Shown piece after piece: positions 15,074 through 22,333 of a DNA stretch of 33,842 nt. Origin of the DNA: Anaerolineaceae bacterium (GTDB lineage Bacteria; Chloroflexota; Anaerolineae; Anaerolineales; Villigracilaceae); the NCBI GenBank assembly GCA_003598975.1, contig QZIJ01000113.1, forward strand, positions 1 to 33,842, written 5' to 3'. Position 1 is the first letter of the stretch. Each line of letters begins with the position of its first letter. The notes beneath the pieces are model-generated. The model was given only the letters and a program-made list of their open reading frames with translations, searched no databases and was not told the DNA's origin. Made by a program: the position numbers and the translations under genes.

Positions 15074-16105
15074 ATGCGATCCTTCCTCCGCTATTTGACC
15101 CTGCTCCTCGTCTCGCTCGCCGCGTTGACCCTGGGCCTGCCGCGCGTCTTCAATGTTCCCTATCCCGCGCAGGCTGGCCCCACCTTCGACAATGCCGTGC
15201 GCTCTCGTTATACCAACATCCTCGAGGAATACCAGGTGGAACTCGCACTGATGGGAGATTCCGTCCTTGAGCAGGGCGTGGACGGCGAGGCGCTCTCCGA
15301 GGCGTTGGACGTCCCCTCGTATGCCATCGCCGTTCCCGGGTCCACCGCGCCGTTCTGGTATCTCATCCTGAAAAATATCATCCTCGAAGCGGAGCCGCGT
15401 CCCGATGCCGTTCTCATCCTCTATCGCGATACCATCCTGACCCTGCCCGATTTCCACGTGAATGGCGGATACGTCAACGAATTGGACCAGTTCGCCACTG
15501 CCCGCGAGGATGTGTTGATCGAACGCGCCTACCTCAACTTCATGAATCCGCTCGAAAAATTCGCGCTTGCGTGGTTCCCGCTCTACAGTTCGCGCCAGCA
15601 GGTGACCGATCTCGCGGACTATTATGCACGCAACCTGTTGCCCGCGCTCCTCTCCGCTTGCAGGGGAGAGTGCCTCGACCGCGCCCACGCGGCCATCTTC
15701 CATATTGACAATGTCGTGCCAGAATTCCAGGAGGCCGCGCTGGTGGAGGACGAGGAATTTCTCTTCACCGCGCGCGCCATGGACTTCCACGGCACGGTGG
15801 AGGAGTCTTTCCTGCCCGAGATCATCCGCCTGTGCAGGGAGAACGGCATCCGCCTGATCCTCGTCCACGAGCGGACCCTGCTCTTTGCGAATGCCGCGGC
15901 CGAGCCAAAGGCTTTGCGCGAATATAAAAGCGAAATGGCGGAATACCTCGAAGCAAACGAAGTGCCGCTCATTGATTTTTCCTACGACCCGCGCCTGCCC
16001 GAGGAATATTTCACCGACGTTCTGCATATGAACGCGGCGGGCAAGGCCGCCTTCACGCAGTTGCTATCTGAAGCGTTGATGCCAATGCTTCAAGCGGAAC
16101 CGTGA
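15074..16105 (+). CDS. SGNH-type acyltransferase/esterase-like protein, paralogue 1 of 3
   Basis: 343 residues with an N-terminal membrane anchor or signal (SFLRYLTLLLVSLAALTLGL). Residues 61-63 are GDS (LALMGDSVLEQGVDG), the SGNH block I nucleophile. The C-terminal DVLH (D315, H318) fits the block V Asp/His pair. AVPGSTAPFWYLILKN follows the GDS block. The middle holds an NPLEKFALAWFPLYSSR motif shared with the two downstream genes. The layout resembles AlgJ/AlgX/DltD-type partners of MBOAT proteins, expected to act outside the membrane. It starts 2 bp after the MBOAT stop. Whether it transfers or removes acyl groups cannot be read from sequence. Confidence 0.75.
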   Translation: MRSFLRYLTLLLVSLAALTLGLPRVFNVPYPAQAGPTFDNAVRSRYTNILEEYQVELALMGDSVLEQGVDGEALSEALDVPSYAIAVPGSTAPFWYLILKNIILEAEPRPDAVLILYRDTILTLPDFHVNGGYVNELDQFATAREDVLIERAYLNFMNPLEKFALAWFPLYSSRQQVTDLADYYARNLLPALLSACRGECLDRAHAAIFHIDNVVPEFQEAALVEDEEFLFTARAMDFHGTVEESFLPEIIRLCRENGIRLILVHERTLLFANAAAEPKALREYKSEMAEYLEANEVPLIDFSYDPRLPEEYFTDVLHMNAAGKAAFTQLLSEALMPMLQAEP

Positions 16106-17133
16106 TGCCCAAATCCTTTTTACGCTACAGCCTCATCCTGCTCCTCACCCTGGCGCTCCTGTCGGTGTACATTCCCAACCGATACGGGGTGGAATATCCG
16201 CGCCAGGTCGGTCCGCTCTTCGACGAGTTCTACAAACGCGAGGGCTTGCTGACCATCGCCACCGAAAAACCGCAGATCGTCATGGTGGGCGATTCGGTCT
16301 TCATGCGCGGCGTGGATCGTAAACTGTTGGCCGCCGAAACCGGGAAAACCGTCCACGGGATTGGCGTGGCGGGCTCGGCCTCCGCGCTTTGGTACGCCGT
16401 CATCGAGCACAACATCGTCCCCTCGCCGTATAAGCCGGAGATTCTCATCCTCGTCTTTCGCGACACCATGCTCACCACGCCCGGCTATCGCGTGCATGGC
16501 AGTTACTTCAAACAGTTGGACGAATACGCCACGCCCAATGACAGCCTGATCATCGAGCGCGCCTACGTCAACCTGATGAATCCGCTGGAAAAAACAGCCG
16601 AAGGATTCTTCCCGCTGTACGGTTCACGCCTCAGCCTGCGGGAGACTCTCGACTATTACATCCGTTACAGCGGGAACGGGTTCCTGCTCGGTTGTGACGC
16701 GGCCTGCACCAACGTTGCCATGGGCACGGTCTTCGGCGCGGGCAATATGGAGCAGAACATCCTCGGCGACGCCATCGGCACGGCGGAATCCTACCTCTAC
16801 ACCCCGCAGGCGCTGGACTTCGACCGTCAACTGGAGCGCTCCTTCCTTCCCGAAATCGTCCGCCTGTGCAACGAGAACGGAATCCAACTCGTGCTCGTCC
16901 GCACCAAGACGATGCGTTATCCCGACGAAGAATCCGAGCCGCTGGCGTTGAAGACGTACATGAATAAGATGGCCGCCTATCTCGAAGCGAACCATGTTGT
17001 CCTGCTCGATTACGGACAGGAGCCGAGCCTGAAGGACGAATTTTTCTACGACCCGCTTCACCTGAACGAAGAGGGGCGCGCCGTTTTCACTGCCCTCATC
17101 GTGGACGCTCTGCGCGCGCTCGAACGGAAATGA
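16105..17133 (+). CDS. SGNH-type acyltransferase/esterase-like protein, paralogue 2 of 3
   Basis: 342 residues from ATG 16105 (overlap TGATG with the previous stop; a GTG at 16102 is the alternative). N-terminal hydrophobic segment KSFLRYSLILLLTLALLS. GDS is at residues 62-64 (MVGDSVFMRGVDRK) and DPLH near the end (D316, H319), so the catalytic set appears intact. Shared family segments: VAGSASALWYAVIEHN, NPLEKTAEGFFPLYGSR and RSFLPEIVRLCNENGIQLVLV. A Cys pair (LLGCDAACTN, residues about 194-199) has counterparts in both paralogues (LSACRGECLD; LLHCNRRCVD) and suggests a conserved disulfide in an extracytoplasmic domain. It is part of the MBOAT operon. Confidence 0.75.
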   Translation: MPKSFLRYSLILLLTLALLSVYIPNRYGVEYPRQVGPLFDEFYKREGLLTIATEKPQIVMVGDSVFMRGVDRKLLAAETGKTVHGIGVAGSASALWYAVIEHNIVPSPYKPEILILVFRDTMLTTPGYRVHGSYFKQLDEYATPNDSLIIERAYVNLMNPLEKTAEGFFPLYGSRLSLRETLDYYIRYSGNGFLLGCDAACTNVAMGTVFGAGNMEQNILGDAIGTAESYLYTPQALDFDRQLERSFLPEIVRLCNENGIQLVLVRTKTMRYPDEESEPLALKTYMNKMAAYLEANHVVLLDYGQEPSLKDEFFYDPLHLNEEGRAVFTALIVDALRALERK

Positions 17134-18149
17134 AAGCCTTCCTCCGCTATTTTTCCCTCCTCATCCTGTCTCTCGCGCTCCTCTCCGCGTGGATCGTCGC
17201 GGGCGGGCGCGCCGATTTCCCCGCGTCCGCCGCGCCGACATTCGACGCAGGGATCGACATGACGCATCGTGATGGGATCGATGCGCGTCAGCCGCGTATC
17301 GTTCTGCTGGGTGATTCGATGGTGGAGGAAAATGTTGATCTCGCCGCGCTCTCCCGCGCGCTGGGGCAGGATGTGTATCGCATCGGTTACCCCGGCTCCT
17401 CCTCGGCGATGTGGTATCTCTCCATCAAGAACAACATCCTCCAGGCCGCGCATCGGCCGAAGGCAGTGGTGATTCTCTTTCGCGACAGCGTGCCCACCAC
17501 CCCCACATACCGCGTCGGCGGAAAATTCAACGCCATGCTCGATACGCTCGCGGGCGCGGACGAGGAGACCCTGCTCCAGCGGGCTTTCCTCGCTTCCATG
17601 AACCCGCTCGAAAAAACGGCGCGGCAATTCCTGCCAGCCTACCGACTCGGTTACCAGGCCCGCGACAGCGTGGAATTTCTCCACCGCGTCGCGTTTCCCC
17701 GCCTCCTGCTTCATTGCAACCGCCGCTGTGTCGACGCGGCTTTCCTCGACATTTTCAACTTCCGCACCATCGCCCCGCCCGCGGCCAACGATCCGGTGGC
17801 GCAGGAGGAGGCTGTGCTTTACAGTCATCGCGCCCTCGATTTTTCGGCGCAGGTGCGCGACTCTTTTCTTCCAGAGATCATCCGCCTGTGCCGCGAAAAT
17901 GGCATTCAGTTAATTCTGATTCGCGGCAAGACCATCAGTTTTGCAGACCTGCCCGAGCCGCGCGGGTTGGACGCGTACATTTTCGATTTGCAGGATTACC
18001 TGACAAAGAACGGCGCCTCATTCGCGGACCTCGAGGCGGACGCGCGCCTCGGGACGGGTGACTTCATTGACAGGTTCCACGTCCAGCCCGAGGCGCGGGG
18101 GACGTACACGCAGATGCTGGCGGAGGCGTTGATCCCCCTGTTGCCATGA
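17130..18149 (+). CDS. SGNH-type acyltransferase/esterase-like protein, paralogue 3 of 3
   Basis: 339 residues, start overlapping the previous TGA (ATGA). N-terminal anchor KAFLRYFSLLILSLALLSAW. GDS at 61-63 (LLGDSMVEENVDL), the paired Cys (LLHCNRRCVD), SFLPEIIRLCRENGIQLILI, and DRFH (D314, H317) near the end. Compared with its paralogues, the HMN/HLN after the catalytic His is HVQ, so substrate handling may differ. It is the last gene of the PIG-L/MBOAT/SGNH cluster; its stop faces the convergent kinase-like gene with only a fragment of a palindromic repeat between them and no clear terminator. Confidence 0.75.
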   Translation: MKAFLRYFSLLILSLALLSAWIVAGGRADFPASAAPTFDAGIDMTHRDGIDARQPRIVLLGDSMVEENVDLAALSRALGQDVYRIGYPGSSSAMWYLSIKNNILQAAHRPKAVVILFRDSVPTTPTYRVGGKFNAMLDTLAGADEETLLQRAFLASMNPLEKTARQFLPAYRLGYQARDSVEFLHRVAFPRLLLHCNRRCVDAAFLDIFNFRTIAPPAANDPVAQEEAVLYSHRALDFSAQVRDSFLPEIIRLCRENGIQLILIRGKTISFADLPEPRGLDAYIFDLQDYLTKNGASFADLEADARLGTGDFIDRFHVQPEARGTYTQMLAEALIPLLP

Positions 18150-18151
18150 AA

Positions 18152-18169
18152 ACGCAGGTCTGCCCCTAC
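18152..18169. repeat. Half-copy of a GCCCCTAC-family repeat
   Basis: This 18-bp stretch matches the end of the btuC-btuD spacer repeat at 17 of 18 positions by eye (ACGCAGGTCTGCCCCTAC versus ACGCAGGACTGCCCCTAC). It sits between two convergent genes and supplies the TAG stop of the leftward one. Confidence 0.65.
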
Positions 18170-18867
18170 CAGATCAACAATCCCACCAACACCACCGCCA
18201 ACGGGACGGTAATGTTATCCACGTCGCGGAAGGGGAGCGATTCGACCGCGGCGGCCGTCAGCGAGAGGAGCGCGAGGGGGACGAGGTACCCGCTGAACGG
18301 TCCGGGAAAGACGCGGGCGGCGACGTAGATCCACAGGACGAAGGCCGCCAGGGTAAATCCGCCGACCAGCACGCTCAACGATCCCATCACCGATTTTTCG
18401 CGGCTCCACGTCAGTTTGGGCGAGGGGACTCGCCGCCCGACCACGTCGGCAATGCCGTCGCCGCCGCACATCAGCATGAGGGCGATGATGCCGATGGGAG
18501 TGTCGCGCCAGAAGACGAGCGTGAGCGTCACGAAGACGATGCCGTAGAAGAGCGGGCCGCGTAAAATTTCGCGGCGGTCGCCGGTGCGTGACATGGCCTG
18601 CACGGAGGCCTCGTCTTTGAGGAGGCCCAGGCCGATGAACGCGAACTGCAGGGCGATGAGGAGCGGCACCGCCGCGGCCCACCAGCGCGCTTCGGGGGTT
18701 TCGGGAAAGAGGAACCAGCACAGCACAAAGACCGGCCCGGTGGTGATGTGGATGATCTTGCGGCTGAGGCGGCTTTCGATGAGGCCGCGGTGGGCGGCGA
18801 AGTCCATAATGCGGAGCCAGATGAGGCTGATGGACAGGGTAATGAGGGCGGCAAGCCAGTTTGGCAT
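18166..18867 (-). CDS. Phytol/polyprenol kinase-like integral membrane protein
   Basis: 233 residues with about six to seven membrane spans. Motifs typical of the dolichol/phytol kinase and CTP-using (CdsA-related) family: LSRKIIHITTGPVF near the N-terminus, CGGDGIADVVGRR in the middle, REKSVMGSLSVLVGG, and ESLPFRDVDNITVPL near the end. In plants and cyanobacteria such enzymes (VTE5 type) phosphorylate phytol or farnesol; in other organisms dolichol or polyprenols. The substrate here is unknown, and a link with the envelope glycan genes next door (polyprenyl carrier supply) is only suggestive. Shine-Dalgarno TAGGAG. The stop codon comes from a repeat fragment. Confidence 0.78.
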   Translation of the reverse strand: MPNWLAALITLSISLIWLRIMDFAAHRGLIESRLSRKIIHITTGPVFVLCWFLFPETPEARWWAAAVPLLIALQFAFIGLGLLKDEASVQAMSRTGDRREILRGPLFYGIVFVTLTLVFWRDTPIGIIALMLMCGGDGIADVVGRRVPSPKLTWSREKSVMGSLSVLVGGFTLAAFVLWIYVAARVFPGPFSGYLVPLALLSLTAAAVESLPFRDVDNITVPLAVVLVGLLIW

Positions 18868-18902
18868 GGGGACTCCTATGAGGGTGGGTACATTTTAAAT
18901 GC

Positions 18903-18930
18903 AGAACCCCGCTCTTGCGAACGGGGTTCT
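18903..18930 (-). terminator. Terminator downstream of the large secreted protein gene
   Basis: AGAACCCCG (18903-18911) pairs with CGGGGTTCT (18922-18930). On the minus strand it is followed by GCATTTAAAATG, a modest T-run. It separates the secreted protein gene from the kinase-like gene. Confidence 0.65.
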
Positions 18931-18949
18931 TTGGGTTTGACGCGGAGAG

Positions 18950-21316
18950 TTACGGGTAGATTCGGATGTAGTCAACGTTGGCGCGGGTGCCCTGGACGCG
19001 GAATTCCACCACGTGGTTGCCGGCGGCAAAGACGGGCGACAACCAGGACTGTTTCCACAGCGGTACGGAATTAAACTGGTTGATCGTTCCCCTTTTCTTG
19101 CCGTCCACATACACCACCAGTTTTCCATAGTTCTTATCCTTCAGGAAGAACAACCTGAACTTTGTTCCGTTGAACCAGAAGCGGGCCAGGGAACCGGCCG
19201 GGGCATTGGTGATTCGGCGGTATGCCCCACCGGAGGCGTTGGCGTCATTGATCGTTATCCATCCAGGTATTATGGTGCTGAACTGCCAGATCGAGTGGCT
19301 TTCCTGGTAGAGACCTGGAGCGGCGTAGGCGCCTGTGTATTGAACGTTCGAAGCCACCGTGTTGGAAATCACATCGTACCAAGCGTTATCGAAGGAGCGG
19401 ACAGCGAAGAAGTAGCGCGCGCCGGGCGTCAGGCCGGTAGCGGTTACGTTTTGCACAGCTCCACCGTTCACCGATGGCGGAAAGACGCCTCCCACCGGTT
19501 GGGCATAGTCCCAGTCCACCAGGTTGTTGATGGGAGTGGTGGAATAGCGGATTTCGTAATTTTTGGCTTTGCCTACATTGCCGGGATCATCGCCAGTGGA
19601 AGTCCAGGACAGATCCACCTCACCGTTGTTTGCGCCAGGAACCGCTGCGAGGTCTGTGATGGGATCTGGCGGGCCGCCGTCCGCGGGTGCCCAGACGTAG
19701 ATTTGATCTACAGTCACTTGGGTCTGGGTCATGTGAACAAATTTCACAAGGTGCGGCCCATTCGCCAGAATTGGGCTGGTGTAGTAGAAACTGTTCGGGT
19801 AGAAGGTGTACTGGTCAATAGTGGTGGTGTAAACGCCGTCAATGTACAAATCCATCAGGCCACCGATTGCTTTGGTGAGGTAGGTGAAGACGAACTGGGA
19901 GCCTGTGAAGTAGAAGGAAGCCGTATCGCCGATCTTGCTGGAAACGTGAACCGTGTTGTAGCGGGCATCTGGGTTTTTGACAAGTTCCCAGTTACCCACG
20001 TAGGACCAGCCGACATGGGCGTCATCGTAAGTACCAGTTCCATAAGGGGTGCCGGCGGTGGCGGTGGCCCAGGCTCGGTTGGAGGGGACACCCATATTGC
20101 CCACTTCGTCCACAGCCGCCATGCAGAAGTCATAGCGCAGGCCCGGGACCAAACCGCTCAGGGTGATTTGCTGTTGAGTCCCGGCAACCAGGGGAGTGGG
20201 CAGGCCATAGGTGTAAGGCGTACCGGAGCCCCAATCGAGCGTACAAGAAGGCGCCGCGCCCGTAAAAGGGAAGTAGCGAATTTTGTAACGGGTGGCTGTA
20301 CCGACCATGCCGTCATCGCCGACCGCTTTCCATTTCAAGGTGATTTTTCCCGTGCTGGCGCCGGTGGCGGTGGTCAGTGTGTTGATTTTGGCGGGAGGCA
20401 CCACATCCGGGAAAGAGTACACCGTGATGTAATCCAAGTTCACTTTGGATGGGCCGGTGGCATGTCGCAATTCCAGTTTGTGGAGGTTATCCGAATAGGC
20501 TGGGCTGGACCAGACATTGGGGTATGAAAAGGTTCCATTGAATTGACCGATGGTCACTTGAAGCACATTATCCACATACACTTTGAGGTTGCCCATGTCC
20601 GGGCCGGTGGCATAAGTGAGGTCAAAACTGCCGCCATCGAAATAGGCAATAGCGTTGTTATTCACATTGTTGGAAATCTGGATGTTCCCTTCCAAAGCGC
20701 CCAAAACAGGATACATCTTCTGCCAGCCAGCGCTGTAGGCAAACAGGTTGGGTCTTGATGCATCCCATTTTTTGCCGAGCGGCTTGCCCCACAAGACCAC
20801 CTTGTTGACGTATGTGTAACTGATACGCATATCGTCGGTCGGGTCGATGGCCGTGCCAGCCTTGCGTACAACTTCGATGTAGTATTTGACGCCACCGCGC
20901 AGGGGCAGGGTGATGGCGGATGTCACCCCGCCGGAATTGTCGTTACAGCCCATTTCGATCAATGCGTTTGGTGTGCCTTTGAAGACGGCCAGGATCGTGT
21001 CATATTGACTGTTGATGGTGTTGATCTTGACTTCCCCCGAACTGGACGGGGTGAAGGTGTACCAGACAGAATCTTCATGCTGGGAAACGCCGCAGGAGAT
21101 GATTGGATCCGCGGCGTCCGTAGTGGCCCCGGCGACATCCGCCACGGTACCGTTGTAAGCGGCAGTGGTGATCTTGATCGCATTGCTTATCGAATTGTTG
21201 CCTGGAGCGACGGCATAGGCCGGCGATGTGCTTGCCGCGGCCGCGAACAGGATGCCGAGAACGGTCAATCCATGCAGGGCGGCGCGGGTGAGCGAGTAAC
21301 GTCTATTTGAAAACAT
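18950..21316 (-). CDS. Large secreted multidomain protein: PPC-like domain, three beta-sandwich modules, two FN3 domains
   Basis: 788 residues from ATG 21316, chosen because GGAGGAACC stands directly before it; an in-frame ATG 18 bp further up lacks this. There is a signal peptide (about 1-35, ending SPAYA). Residues about 40-170 resemble a bacterial pre-peptidase C-terminal domain (VWYTFTPSSSGEVKINT; YDTILAVFKG). Then come three related about 115-residue beta-rich modules, each with W, G, (V/I)Y(V/I)D and a closing VxxDxIxV/IY strand, alternating with two fibronectin type III domains (PPAKINTLTTATG; PPDPITDLAAVPG). No catalytic domain is visible. It is probably an extracellular or cell-surface adhesin or glycan-binding protein. 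It has its own promoter and terminator. Confidence 0.82.
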   Translation of the reverse strand: MFSNRRYSLTRAALHGLTVLGILFAAAASTSPAYAVAPGNNSISNAIKITTAAYNGTVADVAGATTDAADPIISCGVSQHEDSVWYTFTPSSSGEVKINTINSQYDTILAVFKGTPNALIEMGCNDNSGGVTSAITLPLRGGVKYYIEVVRKAGTAIDPTDDMRISYTYVNKVVLWGKPLGKKWDASRPNLFAYSAGWQKMYPVLGALEGNIQISNNVNNNAIAYFDGGSFDLTYATGPDMGNLKVYVDNVLQVTIGQFNGTFSYPNVWSSPAYSDNLHKLELRHATGPSKVNLDYITVYSFPDVVPPAKINTLTTATGASTGKITLKWKAVGDDGMVGTATRYKIRYFPFTGAAPSCTLDWGSGTPYTYGLPTPLVAGTQQQITLSGLVPGLRYDFCMAAVDEVGNMGVPSNRAWATATAGTPYGTGTYDDAHVGWSYVGNWELVKNPDARYNTVHVSSKIGDTASFYFTGSQFVFTYLTKAIGGLMDLYIDGVYTTTIDQYTFYPNSFYYTSPILANGPHLVKFVHMTQTQVTVDQIYVWAPADGGPPDPITDLAAVPGANNGEVDLSWTSTGDDPGNVGKAKNYEIRYSTTPINNLVDWDYAQPVGGVFPPSVNGGAVQNVTATGLTPGARYFFAVRSFDNAWYDVISNTVASNVQYTGAYAAPGLYQESHSIWQFSTIIPGWITINDANASGGAYRRITNAPAGSLARFWFNGTKFRLFFLKDKNYGKLVVYVDGKKRGTINQFNSVPLWKQSWLSPVFAAGNHVVEFRVQGTRANVDYIRIYP

Positions 21317-21400
21317 GGTTCCTCCGTTTTTCAAGGGCTGGCGCGAAGCCAGTTTTATGACGAGTCTGGGTGTACTTTCGTTCTTGCATTGTACCCGTCA

Positions 21401-21428
21401 ATAATAGAGACTGCAACCAGCCAGTCAA
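21401..21428 (-). promoter_or_regulatory. Promoter of the secreted protein gene
   Basis: On the minus strand: TTGACT (21428-21423), a 16-bp spacer, then TATTAT (21406-21401). It predicts a 5' leader of nearly 80 nt with a small hairpin (CTGGC...GCCAG) before the Shine-Dalgarno. Confidence 0.65.
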
Positions 21429-21526
21429 CGATTTTAGTACTGTGGTACTGGTTTTTGTGAGAGGCCCGGGAATCTTTTAATCGGGGGCTTAAGAAAGGAA
21501 ACGCATCCCAGCCGCAGGTCGAGGGG

Positions 21527-21532
21527 TATAAT
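21527..21532 (+). promoter_or_regulatory. Leaderless promoter -10 box for rsmG
   Basis: A perfect TATAAT ends 6 bases before the ATG at 21539, so the expected transcription start is on or beside the start codon. No -35 consensus is seen 16-18 bp upstream. A GAGGGG directly before the box is 12 bases from the ATG, too far for a usual Shine-Dalgarno. Confidence 0.7.
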
Positions 21533-21538
21533 TTTCGT

Positions 21539-22249
21539 ATGGAAAAAATGATCCACGACGCGCAGGCGCTTTTCAATGTCCACCTGACGGGGCGGTCGGT
21601 GCTGGCACTCTCCACGTACGAAAAGGAATTGATGTCGTGGAATCAGAAATTTAATCTGACCGCCATACGCGACCTGGACGGAATCCGCGTCAAACATTTC
21701 CTCGACTCGTTCTCGTGTGTGCTGGCCTGGAAGGCCGACCCGCCCTCGCGTCTCATTGACGTGGGAACGGGCGCGGGGTTTCCGGGCATTCCCCTCAAGA
21801 TTCTCTATCCGTCCATGCAGGTGACGCTGGTCGAGTCGGTCGGCAAGAAGGCCGCGTTCTGCCAGCACATCGTTGATGTCTTGCGGCTGGACGGCGTGGA
21901 AGTGCTCAATGCCCGCGCCGAGGATGTCGGGAAAGACCCCGCGCATCGCGAAAAATATGATTGGGCCGTGGCGCGCGCCGTTGCAAAATTGAACGTGCTG
22001 GTCGAGTATCTCCTGCCGCTGGTCAGGGTGCGCGGGACGATGCTGGCGCAAAAGGGCGAAAGCGGGCCCGCCGAGGCGCAGTCCGCGGAGAAGGCGCTGA
22101 AATTGCTGGGCGGAAAATTGCAACAGTTGATTCCCCTTAACCTGCCGGGTGTGGTGGAGGATCGCTATCTCGTGCTGGTGGATAAAGTCCATGCCACGCC
22201 GCCGAAATATCCGCGCAAGGCGGGAACGCCGTACAGAGAGCCGTTGTAG
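21539..22249 (+). CDS. rsmG: 16S rRNA (guanine-N7)-methyltransferase RsmG
   Basis: 236 residues. NQKFNLTAIRDLDGIRVKHFLDS is the classic GidB/RsmG N-terminal segment; the SAM-binding motif is RLIDVGTGAGFPGIPLKI (about 76-93), followed by VTLVESVGKKAAFCQH and the region YDWAVARAVAKLNVLVEYLLPL, ending PKYPRKAGTPYREPL. The enzyme methylates G527 of 16S rRNA (E. coli numbering). Length is usual. The ATG is only 6 bases from TATAAT, suggesting a leaderless mRNA. hutH follows after 84 bp with its own possible promoter. Confidence 0.95.
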   Translation: MEKMIHDAQALFNVHLTGRSVLALSTYEKELMSWNQKFNLTAIRDLDGIRVKHFLDSFSCVLAWKADPPSRLIDVGTGAGFPGIPLKILYPSMQVTLVESVGKKAAFCQHIVDVLRLDGVEVLNARAEDVGKDPAHREKYDWAVARAVAKLNVLVEYLLPLVRVRGTMLAQKGESGPAEAQSAEKALKLLGGKLQQLIPLNLPGVVEDRYLVLVDKVHATPPKYPRKAGTPYREPL

Positions 22250-22333
22250 CCGTCCTTTTTGCCACATGTCACTTGGGGCGCGGGAGGGAGTAGAATAGGC
22301 CCTGTACACCCATTTTCACCAGGAGAAATTTCC

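Noticed and set aside
19013-20527. Plus-strand 504-codon frame opposite the secreted FN3 protein
   Set aside because: No domain, no start signal; the minus strand has a signal peptide, Shine-Dalgarno and recognisable domains.
21434-22309. Minus-strand 291-codon frame opposite rsmG
   Set aside because: Shadow of a well-conserved rRNA methyltransferase.
22259-22333. Upstream extension of hutH
   Set aside because: Adds 25 residues not found in HutH, whereas ATG 22334 has AGGAGA and puts the MIO triad at 142-144.
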